Part shown: positions 24,078 through 31,364 of the stretch, piece after piece
How the letters are laid out: the number at the start of each line of letters is the position of its first letter
Numbering within the stretch: the stretch's first letter is position 1
From: Alphaproteobacteria bacterium
Lineage (GTDB): Bacteria > Pseudomonadota > Alphaproteobacteria > Puniceispirillales > Puniceispirillaceae
Assembly (NCBI GenBank): GCA_009920665.1
Contig: RFZL01000028.1
Location: 1-32,175 of the forward strand
Direction: 5' to 3'
Length of the DNA: 32,175 bases
Made by a program: the position numbers and the translations under genes
Notes under the pieces: generated by a model
Told to the model about the DNA's origin: nothing
Seen by the model: only the letters and a program-made list of their open reading frames with translations
Databases searched by the model: none

Positions 24078-25331
24078 TCAGTTGTCGAAGAACTCGTCAA
24101 AGACCTCCTGCTCGGCCTTTGCGACTTTTTTCAGCGCGGCCGCAGGATCGGCACCTTGCAGAACAACCATGTCATAGGCGTCGATCAGCGACTGCCGCTG
24201 CGGCTTCTCGGATACGAAAGCCGTCGCATTGGCATAGCTGAGGCCGCGGATGAACGGTCCGTAGAGCGGGTGTGTCTTGTTGGCATCGACGAGCGCCACC
24301 GCAGGCTTGGCCGGCAATTCGCCAACCGTATCGAGCCACAGCTGCATTGCCTCGTCCGAAGTCAGATATTGCAGGAACTTTTCTGCCGCGGCCTTTTTCT
24401 CGCCCTCTGCTTTCGAGCTGATGCCGTTCACCCAGTAGGAAGAGAAATTATAGCGGTTGCCATTATGTCCCGGCAGTTCCGAAATGGCGAAGTTCAGGCC
24501 CTCCTGCTTGACGAATTTCGAAATCCTGAAGGAGCCGTCAAGAACCATGCCGGCCTTGCCGGCGGCAAAGGCATCCTGGCCCCGGTTCATGAAGCCGTTG
24601 GCGCCGACCTTGTGAACCGCCTCGAAATCGGTGACGAACTTCAGCGCCTTGGCGCCAGCGTCGGATGTGTAGGCGACCGTCTTGCCGTCATCGGAATATG
24701 GCTGGCCACCATAGAGCCTGATGAGAACCTCGCGCCACCAATGGTGGTCCTGACCATCCGTATCCACGGCGAAACCGACACTCAGATAGTTGCCATCGGC
24801 ATCCTTCTTGGTCAGCTTCCTGGCGTAATCAACCATCTCGTCCAGCGTTTCGGGCGGACCCGACAATCCTGCTTCGGCAAACATGTCCTTGTTCCAGAAC
24901 AGCGCCAGCGAGCGCACCGCCGTCGGAAGGCCCCAATATTCGCCATCAACCTTCATGGTGCCGACCATCGGGAAGAAATCCTTTTCGATGGTAGCATGAG
25001 GAAAGGCCGAACTGGACAGTGGCTGGATTAGGCCACCTTCGCGATAGTCATTCAGCCAGCCGTAATAAAGCTGCACGACATCGGGCCCATCACCCGCAGA
25101 CACCGCAATGGCGACCTTCTTGCGATAGTCGGCATATGGGAAGTGCGTGTGCTTCACGGTGACGCCGGGATTGGCTGCCTCAAAATTCTGGATAAGCTTG
25201 TCAATCGCCTCCACCCGGCTTGCATAGGTATATTGCCAGTACTCGATCTCGACGGCCTGAACCATCCCGCTCCACAAGAGCGATGTTCCACCGATGGCCA
25301 AGGCGAAAGCTGATTTCAACCACTTCTTCAT
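24078..25331 (-). CDS. Sugar ABC transporter substrate-binding protein
   Basis: A 417-residue MalE/UgpB-type (family 1) binding protein. The signal peptide is MKKWLKSAFALAIGG onward, with cleavage likely after VQA (residue 26). YWQYTYASRVEAIDKLIQNFEAANPGV opens the mature protein; AGDGPDVVQLYY and VDGEYWGLPTAVRSLALFWNKD are family blocks. ATG 25331 is preferred over 25343 because GGAGGGA lies just before it. The promoter side carries two palindromes likely bound by the divergent GntR regulator. The ligand is probably a carbohydrate or amino-sugar conjugate. Confidence 0.92.
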   Translation of the reverse strand: MKKWLKSAFALAIGGTSLLWSGMVQAVEIEYWQYTYASRVEAIDKLIQNFEAANPGVTVKHTHFPYADYRKKVAIAVSAGDGPDVVQLYYGWLNDYREGGLIQPLSSSAFPHATIEKDFFPMVGTMKVDGEYWGLPTAVRSLALFWNKDMFAEAGLSGPPETLDEMVDYARKLTKKDADGNYLSVGFAVDTDGQDHHWWREVLIRLYGGQPYSDDGKTVAYTSDAGAKALKFVTDFEAVHKVGANGFMNRGQDAFAAGKAGMVLDGSFRISKFVKQEGLNFAISELPGHNGNRYNFSSYWVNGISSKAEGEKKAAAEKFLQYLTSDEAMQLWLDTVGELPAKPAVALVDANKTHPLYGPFIRGLSYANATAFVSEKPQRQSLIDAYDMVVLQGADPAAALKKVAKAEQEVFDEFFDN

Positions 25332-25359
25332 GCGTCCCTCCATTGCGATGTCATTGATG

Positions 25360-25375
25360 AAAGGTATTTACCTTT
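25360..25375. promoter_or_regulatory. Candidate GntR/HutC-type operator 1
   Basis: AAAGGTATTTACCTTT is a perfect 7-2-7 inverted repeat, 29 bases upstream of the binding-protein start. The GGT....ACC core fits operators of HutC-subfamily GntR proteins. The regulator gene lies divergently downstream. Confidence 0.65.
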
Positions 25376-25379
25376 TCTA

Positions 25380-25391
25380 AGGTAAAAACCT
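25380..25391. promoter_or_regulatory. Candidate GntR/HutC-type operator 2
   Basis: AGGTAAAAACCT has the same GGTA..ACC core as operator 1, with centres 18 bases apart. On the minus strand it follows a perfect TTGACA box (25416-25411), placing it at or just after the start of transcription of the ABC operon. No good -10 box is visible. Confidence 0.5.
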
Positions 25392-25462
25392 ATGATAACA
25401 ATTTCAGGGTTGTCAAAGGAAAAGCGGAAGGGCGCCACCACAACCGGCGTCGGGCGATCGCC

Positions 25463-25560
25463 CCGGACATGAAACGCCGGACATGAAACGCCGGACATGA
25501 AACGCCGGACATGAAACGCCGGACATGAAACGCGGGACATGAAACGCGGGGCACAAAACG
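25463..25560 (+). repeat. 14-bp tandem repeat, seven copies
   Basis: CCGGACATGAAACG is repeated head to tail: five perfect copies (25463-25532), one with a single change (25533-25546) and one degenerate copy (25547-25560). It fills the middle of the 319-base gap between the binding-protein and regulator genes. The period is not a multiple of three and no plausible gene uses it. It may be a binding array, a replication-slippage product or a mobile minisatellite. Confidence 0.9.
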
Positions 25561-25650
25561 TGACGGGATCATTTTTGGCAGAATTGTCGCTGGCAAAATC
25601 AATGCTGCAAGGATCACCGGCCGCAAGGATCACTGATTGGGTTATCGAAC

Positions 25651-26385
25651 TTGGAAACACGCTACGCCACGCTTTCGAACCAGTTGACCAAGAGAATTGG
25701 AACAGGCGAATACCCGGTTGGCGACTATCTGCCGAGCGAGAAACAGCTGGCCAGCGAATTCGGAGTCAGCCGGCCTACCGTGCGCCGTGCGCTGGAATAT
25801 GTCGAGGCGTTGGGGCTCATCTCCAGGCGCCGTGGCGATGGCACCAAGGTACTGGCACGCAAGCCTTTCACTGATTATCGCTATACCACCCGTCCCGTTG
25901 ACGATCTGTTATATGGTCGGGGGGCCGAGCGCATTGTCACCGGCATCAATGAAGTTGTATGCGATGAATTGCTTGCCGACCGGCTCAAATCCGCGCCGGG
26001 GAAAAGCTGGGTCCACATTTCACAGCATCGCAATGACCTCGCAACAGGTGACATGCTGGTCTGGGGCGATGTCTATATCGACAGCAAGTTCGGCAGTATT
26101 GCCCCGCGCCTGGCCGATTATCCCGGATTCATCTGCGACCTGATCGAGGAAGAATACGGCATCGCGGTCAGCGAAATTCATCAGGAGATCAGACCGGTTG
26201 CGATCACAGCCGCAATCTGTCAGGCGATGAAACTGCCACAGGGTTCTCTTGGTCTCGAGATGACGCGCCGGTATCTGAACAATCAGAAGCAGCCCGTGGA
26301 AGTGTCCATCAACATCTTTCCCGAGGCGCGGTCTGTCTACAGCATCACTTTGAACCGTACACAGGAGCGGGGTAGCACTCGATGA
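25651..26385 (+). CDS. GntR-family regulator, HutC/UTRA type
   Basis: A 244-residue regulator. The winged helix covers residues 5-67 (YPVGDYLPSEKQLASEFGVS, then RPTVRRALEYVEALGLISRRRGDGT). The C-terminal UTRA ligand domain covers about 85-240, with YIDSKFGSI and the LEMTRRYLNNQKQPVEVSIN block. HutC-type members sense sugars or amino-sugar phosphates and related molecules. The start is TTG 25651: the frame is open back to a stop at 25561 but has no ATG, and the family normally begins about here. It is the first gene of an operon with the deacetylase (ATGA overlap) and likely controls both divergent transcripts. Confidence 0.85.
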   Translation: METRYATLSNQLTKRIGTGEYPVGDYLPSEKQLASEFGVSRPTVRRALEYVEALGLISRRRGDGTKVLARKPFTDYRYTTRPVDDLLYGRGAERIVTGINEVVCDELLADRLKSAPGKSWVHISQHRNDLATGDMLVWGDVYIDSKFGSIAPRLADYPGFICDLIEEEYGIAVSEIHQEIRPVAITAAICQAMKLPQGSLGLEMTRRYLNNQKQPVEVSINIFPEARSVYSITLNRTQERGSTR

Positions 26386-28808
26386 AAAAGGACTTCATCA
26401 TCAGGCAGGAACAGCGCCAGCCACTCCAGCAGCTCTATATGTGGCTGAAATCCCTGCAGTCCACGGTGATCTTCATGCAAACCGGCGCCCATCCCGATGA
26501 TGAAACATCGCGGATGCTGGCCCGCCTGTCACTTGGTGACGGCATGCATGTTGTCTATGTGAACGCGGTACGGGGGCAGGGTGGACAGAACGCGCTGGGA
26601 CCCGAACGGGGCAATGCGCTGGGATATCTGCGGACCGAGGAGCTGTTTGAGGCGATGCGGGTGATCAGGGCCGATATCGGATGGCTTGCCGAAACGCCGG
26701 ACGACCCCATTCGCGACTTTGGATTCTCGAAGTCGGCTGAACAGACCTTCGACCATTGGGGGCGCGACCACACGCTGCGGCAGATGGTCAAAATGGTCCG
26801 TCTGTTCAGGCCGGACATTCTGATCCCCACCTTTCTGGATGTTCCCGGGCAACATGGCCATCACCGGGCCGTCACGCAGGCAACCATCGCCGCCTTTGAC
26901 GAAGCGGCCAATGAGACGGCGTATAGCGATCTCGGGCTTGCCGGCTGGCAGGCCAATGCGCTGTATCTGCCAGCCTGGGGTGGCGGTGGCGGATCCTATG
27001 ATGACGAGGTTCCTCCACCGAATGCGACGCATGAAATCCTGACCGGTGCGTATGATGCCGTTCTGGGGGGAACCTACGCCCAAATCGGCGAATGGTCGCG
27101 CGCCTGTCACGCCACCCAGGGCATGGGAAGATATGTTGATGAGGAGGAACGTCCGGTTCCCCTTCACCAGCTGCGCACGGCAAATGGCGAGGCCGTTCTG
27201 CCCGAACTGACCGAGGGCGTTCCCCGCAACCTTGCCGACCTTGCCGGCCAGTGCCGGGACAGCAGCAGTCACGAGGCCGCCATACTGGCGCAGCAGGCTG
27301 CCGATGATGCCCTTGCCGCCTTCCCCGATGGCAAGGCTGTGCTGTCGGCGCTGTGCCGTTTGCAGGCTGCTCTGCTGAAACTCGAGACAGGCATCGGGGC
27401 AGCACATCTTCACCGCGTCCATCTGAAAAAGCGCCAGGCGGCGATGGCCGCCAGCCAGGCGGCCGCCCTCCAACTCCACCTTGAAATCACACCATCAGTG
27501 CCGGTGGTCGGACAGACAGCCGAGGCGCGGCTGAGCTGGCATGTTGCCGATCCTGCCGACACCCCGACAATCTCGGCACAGCTGGTTGGTCCGGAACAGC
27601 TTGGCTGCGGGGATCTGACCGACACGGGGAACGGTGAGCGCCGTCGGTCAATGACCGCCGATCTGACCATTTCGGGCCCGCCACTTGATGCCATGATGGG
27701 CTGGCATGGCGTGATGATCAGCCCACCCACCCTTCATGCCGAGGTCAGCCTGAAAATTGCTGACACCGAATTTGTTCTGCCGGTGAGCCCGGACACTGTC
27801 TTTTCAACGATGCCGGGCCAGACGGGACGGATCACGCCTGCCAGGACGTTGCTACGCCGCGGAAAGGACACAAGCCTCGACATGCAGCTGCAGCTGGATG
27901 CGCCCGCGAATCCGGGCCAGGCATCCCGGCTGGCTCTGCCACCAGAGTGGGAGTTCGATGCCGGGGCGGACGAAACATCGGGAACCAAGATGTCAGGGCG
28001 GCTGAAGGTTCCCCCTTCGGCACGGCAGGGTCATTACCGGATCAGGGCAAGCGTCGGTGAAGACGAGGTGTTCACAACGCAGAGCCTTGCCTATGCGCAT
28101 ATACGGCCGCAAACGCGCTGCTCGACAGCGATATCCGATATCGCGCTGGTGGACACGGCAGGGCTGGAGGGGCTGTCCATTGGCTGGATCGATGGCGGTG
28201 TCGACGAGGCGCATCACTGGGCTGGCCAGCTTGGCGCCCATATCGTCCAGCTTGATGACAATCGTCTGCTTTCCGGCAGTTTCGAGGATCTTGATGTCAT
28301 TGTCGCCGGGGTGTTCGCCGGCGGAACAAGGCCACTGAACCGGTCGATGCGCCATATCAGGCCCTGGATCGAGGCCGGCGGGCATTATGTCAGCCAGTAT
28401 CACCGCCCGATCGACAACTGGGACAGGACACAGAGCGCACCACTGCCGCTGCAACCGGGAAGCCCGTCAATCCGCTGGCGCGTCACCGATGCCACCGCCA
28501 CCGTGCGCATGCTGCAACCGGCGCATCCGCTGCTTGCCGGCCCCAACGAGATCACCGGCGCGGATTTTGACGGCTGGGTCAAGGAACGCGGGCTGTATTT
28601 TGCCTCGGAATGGGATCCTGCCTATGTCCCGCTACTGGCAATGGCGGATGGCGACGAGACACCGCTTGAAGGCAGTCTTCTTGTCGCTCGGATCGGGTCC
28701 GGATCCCATATCCATTGTGCCCTGAACCTTTTCTATCAGATGGATCATATGGTGATCGGTGCGTTTCGCCTGTTTGCCAACCTTCTGACACCCGTCGACC
28801 GGAAATGA
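26382..28808 (+). CDS. PIG-L/LmbE-family deacetylase, long multidomain form
   Basis: An 808-residue protein. Residues 1 to ~290 are a PIG-L deacetylase domain: the zinc-binding AHPDDE (36-41) and HGHH (158-161) are intact. The middle region (about 360-590) looks beta-rich and immunoglobulin-like (LEITPSVPVVGQTAEARLSW). The last ~200 residues (GGHYVSQYHRPIDNWD, then GWVKERGLYFASEWD) resemble the glutamine-amidotransferase-like tail of other long PIG-L proteins. The family removes N-acyl groups from amino sugars. No signal peptide is seen, so it should act in the cytoplasm on imported material. It overlaps the regulator and exporter genes by four bases each. Confidence 0.85.
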   Translation: MKKDFIIRQEQRQPLQQLYMWLKSLQSTVIFMQTGAHPDDETSRMLARLSLGDGMHVVYVNAVRGQGGQNALGPERGNALGYLRTEELFEAMRVIRADIGWLAETPDDPIRDFGFSKSAEQTFDHWGRDHTLRQMVKMVRLFRPDILIPTFLDVPGQHGHHRAVTQATIAAFDEAANETAYSDLGLAGWQANALYLPAWGGGGGSYDDEVPPPNATHEILTGAYDAVLGGTYAQIGEWSRACHATQGMGRYVDEEERPVPLHQLRTANGEAVLPELTEGVPRNLADLAGQCRDSSSHEAAILAQQAADDALAAFPDGKAVLSALCRLQAALLKLETGIGAAHLHRVHLKKRQAAMAASQAAALQLHLEITPSVPVVGQTAEARLSWHVADPADTPTISAQLVGPEQLGCGDLTDTGNGERRRSMTADLTISGPPLDAMMGWHGVMISPPTLHAEVSLKIADTEFVLPVSPDTVFSTMPGQTGRITPARTLLRRGKDTSLDMQLQLDAPANPGQASRLALPPEWEFDAGADETSGTKMSGRLKVPPSARQGHYRIRASVGEDEVFTTQSLAYAHIRPQTRCSTAISDIALVDTAGLEGLSIGWIDGGVDEAHHWAGQLGAHIVQLDDNRLLSGSFEDLDVIVAGVFAGGTRPLNRSMRHIRPWIEAGGHYVSQYHRPIDNWDRTQSAPLPLQPGSPSIRWRVTDATATVRMLQPAHPLLAGPNEITGADFDGWVKERGLYFASEWDPAYVPLLAMADGDETPLEGSLLVARIGSGSHIHCALNLFYQMDHMVIGAFRLFANLLTPVDRK

Positions 28809-29686
28809 GCGCTTCATCATCCGACAATCTGGGTGGTCTTCGCTTTCTGGTACTGAATGAGGTTTTCACCCTCAGTCATCTTGTCCTGGTCAAGATGCTC
28901 GGCATTGAATTCTCGTCTGTTCAGATTGTCTTCATACGCTGTCTGAGCAGCGCCATGCTGCTGGTGCCGTTGCTGGTCTGGAAAGGGGCGTTTGCGGATG
29001 TCAGGACACAGCTTGGCCTGAACGGCCTTCGTGTCCTGCTCTCATCGGTGGCGATCACTGTCAATTTCTTTACGATCTCGCAGATCCAGCTGGCGCAGAT
29101 GAGCACCATCGGATATCTGCGGCCTGCCGTGACCTCGCTGATTGCCTATTTCTTCCTGAAGGAAAGCCAGACCTGGCATCGATGGCTGGTTATCGTGATC
29201 GGCTTTTCCGCCGTGCTGTTTATCTTCTCGCCTGAGGAAAGCCACCTTCAGATTGTCGCGTTGCTGGCCCTTTGCGGCATGTGTTGCGGCAGCTCGGCAA
29301 CCATCCTGCAGAAATATCTGTCACGGGACATGTCCGACCTGCCGCTGATGGTCTGGTATTCCGTCGGCGTCGCCATCGTCACCGCCCCGTTCGCCATCTG
29401 GTTCTGGGCGACGCCGGCCCCGCAGGAACTGCTCATGATGGTGATGACCGGCCTTCTGGCGACAATGGCGCAGTTCTTCTTCATCCGGGCGTTTCGCAAA
29501 GCAGACGCCAGTTTCCTCGCGCCCATGTTCTATTTCCACATCGTGCCGACCACACTGATCGGTTTCTTTGTGTTTTCCGAGGTGCCTTCACTCAACACCA
29601 TCCTGGGCGCATTGATCATTCTTGCCAGCCTTATCGGCATGACCCTCCTCGAACGCAGGAGGTCGCCTAACAATGCCTCCATGTAG
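28805..29686 (+). CDS. EamA/DMT-family transporter
   Basis: A 293-residue membrane protein with ten predicted helices in two EamA repeats, the second starting near residue 150. FIRCLSSAMLLVPL, STIGYLRPAVTSLIAYFFLKE and FIRAFRKADASFLAPMFYFHIV are typical. The family moves amino acids, nucleosides and other metabolites. ATG 28805 overlaps the deacetylase stop (ATGA). It may export a by-product or import the substrate of the PIG-L pathway. Confidence 0.87.
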   Translation: MSASSSDNLGGLRFLVLNEVFTLSHLVLVKMLGIEFSSVQIVFIRCLSSAMLLVPLLVWKGAFADVRTQLGLNGLRVLLSSVAITVNFFTISQIQLAQMSTIGYLRPAVTSLIAYFFLKESQTWHRWLVIVIGFSAVLFIFSPEESHLQIVALLALCGMCCGSSATILQKYLSRDMSDLPLMVWYSVGVAIVTAPFAIWFWATPAPQELLMMVMTGLLATMAQFFFIRAFRKADASFLAPMFYFHIVPTTLIGFFVFSEVPSLNTILGALIILASLIGMTLLERRRSPNNASM

Positions 29687-29688
29687 TA

Positions 29689-29703
29689 TCCTGAATTTCA
29701 GGA
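29689..29703. promoter_or_regulatory. 15-bp palindrome behind the EamA gene
   Basis: TCCTGAATTTCAGGA has perfect 7-base arms around a single T, two bases after the EamA stop and 92 bases before gloA. The lack of a loop speaks for a protein-binding site rather than a hairpin. An 11-base direct repeat, GTGGCCGGGTC (29731-29741 and 29742-29752), follows. Function unknown. Confidence 0.35.
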
Positions 29704-29794
29704 CGCCCGGGCTGGCGGACGCCACGACTTGTGGCCGGGTCGTGGCCGGGTCATGGCCGCCATATTTTTTCCGAGTACAGAATGGGAGCTTTTC

Positions 29795-30235
29795 ATGCGC
29801 TATCTTCACACAATGGTCCGTATTTCCGACGTCGACGCCTCGCTGCATTTCTATTGCGATCTGCTGGGCCTTGAACTCATCAGGACGATAGAGAACGAAA
29901 AGGGGCGCTTCACCATTTATTTCCTGTGCACCCCGCATGACAGGGCAAGCTATGAGGAGACACGTTCACCCGCACTTGAACTGACCTATAACTGGGACCC
30001 TGAAGACTATGCCGGTGGCCGGAATTTCGGCCATCTCGCCTATCGCGTTGATGATATCTACGGCTTGTGTGAAAAGCTGATGGATGCCGGGGTGACCATC
30101 AACAGGCCGCCCCGCGACGGCAACATGGCCTTTGTCCGGTCGCCGGACGGCATATCCATCGAACTGCTACAGGAGGGCGAACCGCTGGCCCCGGCCGAGC
30201 CCTGGCAATCTATGGGCAATACAGGAAGCTGGTAA
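29795..30235 (+). CDS. gloA: Lactoylglutathione lyase (glyoxalase I)
   Basis: A 146-residue VOC-superfamily protein matching glyoxalase I. The four metal ligands are in place: His5 (LHTMVRI), Glu62 (LELTYNW), His80 (FGHLAYRVDD) and Glu123 (GISIELLQ). NEKGRFTIYFL and the LTYNWDPEDYAGGRNFGHLA block are diagnostic. It isomerises the methylglyoxal-glutathione hemithioacetal to S-lactoylglutathione in the cytoplasm. GGGAG lies 6 bases before the chosen ATG, which rules out the longer upstream frame. Confidence 0.93.
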   Translation: MRYLHTMVRISDVDASLHFYCDLLGLELIRTIENEKGRFTIYFLCTPHDRASYEETRSPALELTYNWDPEDYAGGRNFGHLAYRVDDIYGLCEKLMDAGVTINRPPRDGNMAFVRSPDGISIELLQEGEPLAPAEPWQSMGNTGSW

Positions 30236-30243
30236 TATCGCTC

Positions 30244-30263
30244 CCGCAGCGTCCCCGTTGCGG
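30244..30263. terminator. Hairpin between convergent gloA and glk
   Basis: CCGCAGCG (30244-30251) pairs with CGTTGCGG (30256-30263), including one G·T pair, around a TCCC loop. It starts 9 bases after the gloA stop and could serve as a terminator for gloA. There is no T run, so efficiency is uncertain. Confidence 0.35.
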
Positions 30264-30302
30264 CTGAAGGACAGCAACCAGGACCGGGCGGGGCGGAAAA
30301 GT

Positions 30303-31280
30303 CTATCTCAGCAACATGCGATGGGCCAGATGCGGATTGGCAAATGCCGCCCGCGCGCCCTTCAGCCCCGCATCCGGATCCGTTGCCATCCACACCGGAA
30401 CTCTGGCCAAAACAGATGTCATCTCGCCAGCGGAGCGGAAGCGCTGCTCAAAAGGGCTGCTGGCGATCAGGGGTGTCAGACGAGGCATGATGCCACCTGC
30501 AATCACTGCCCCGCCCCAGCAGCCCATGGTAAGCACATGATCCGCCATTACCGCGCCCAGAATGCCTATCATCATATTTACCGCATCTCGACAGATGCCT
30601 TCCTCACGCAGGGCGGAAGCGGCGATAATTTCGGCGGATAGTGACGATTCAGCACCCGCCGCATCAGCCAGAAAGCTATAGATGTTTTCCAGCCCCGGGC
30701 CGCTGACAAAATGCTCAACCACCACATGGTCGGCCTGTCGTTCCATATATGCGCAAAGATCTCGTTCAGGATCGGTCTGTGGCGCAAAACGAATATTGCC
30801 GCCCTCACCCTCGATCGGCAACGCTCCCTGGCCGAGCGGAAACAGAGCTGACACGCCAAGCCCCGTCCCAGGCCCGATGACAAGAAGCGGCGCGCTGGCA
30901 TCCGCAATGCCGTCAAGAAGCCGCACCCGACCCTCCTTGTTGATATCGTGCTGGGCCAGCGCCTGGGCGGTGAAGTCATTGATCACGAGCAGTCCATCCA
31001 GCCGCAACCGATCCAGAAGCTGCTCCTTTCCAAACTGCCAGGGGTTGTTGGAAACCTTGACGATCCGGTCATTCACCGGACCGGCCACAGCCAGGCTCAA
31101 CTTATGATTGTCATTTCGCTCATCAACGGGCAGCCGGGCCATAAAGCCTTCAAAAGCATCTTGGAAACTTTCGAAATCCGCACATCGCAGATAGGTAACG
31201 TGGCGCAGCGACGGATCACCCTGACTTGACAACGCAAATCTGGCATTCGTACCGCCAACATCGGCCAGGATGATACCCAT
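30303..31280 (-). CDS. glk: Glucokinase, Glk family
   Basis: A 325-residue hexokinase-fold sugar kinase of the proteobacterial Glk family (E. coli 321). ADVGGTNARFALS (6-18) is the ATP phosphate-1 motif, Asp102 in INDFTAQAL the catalytic base, GPGTGLGVS the phosphate-2 motif, and EGEGGNIRFAP binds sugar. It phosphorylates glucose to glucose-6-phosphate in the cytoplasm. The start at 31280 matches the family N-terminus; an AAGG about 12 bases upstream is a poor ribosome site. It is convergent with gloA and appears monocistronic. Confidence 0.92.
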   Translation of the reverse strand: MGIILADVGGTNARFALSSQGDPSLRHVTYLRCADFESFQDAFEGFMARLPVDERNDNHKLSLAVAGPVNDRIVKVSNNPWQFGKEQLLDRLRLDGLLVINDFTAQALAQHDINKEGRVRLLDGIADASAPLLVIGPGTGLGVSALFPLGQGALPIEGEGGNIRFAPQTDPERDLCAYMERQADHVVVEHFVSGPGLENIYSFLADAAGAESSLSAEIIAASALREEGICRDAVNMMIGILGAVMADHVLTMGCWGGAVIAGGIMPRLTPLIASSPFEQRFRSAGEMTSVLARVPVWMATDPDAGLKGARAAFANPHLAHRMLLR

Positions 31281-31364
31281 GACATAGAAACCTTACATCT
31301 TCTTCGCACGGGCCAGTCGCGACAAACGCTCTGGCCGGCCCATGCATCAGTGGACCGGTATCAT

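Noticed and set aside
25463-25560. Possible CRISPR array
   Set aside because: The units abut directly with no spacers and are only 14 bp long; no cas gene is present.
25328-25660. Minus-strand reading frame with repeated FMSGVSCPAFHV peptide
   Set aside because: It only reflects the 14-bp tandem repeat read through in successive frames. It overlaps operators and the regulator start and has no family resemblance.
31356-31364. CGGTATCAT half-site upstream of glk as a fourth LacI operator
   Set aside because: Only one arm matches; the other agrees at 2 of 8 positions, and the site borders the compositional break.
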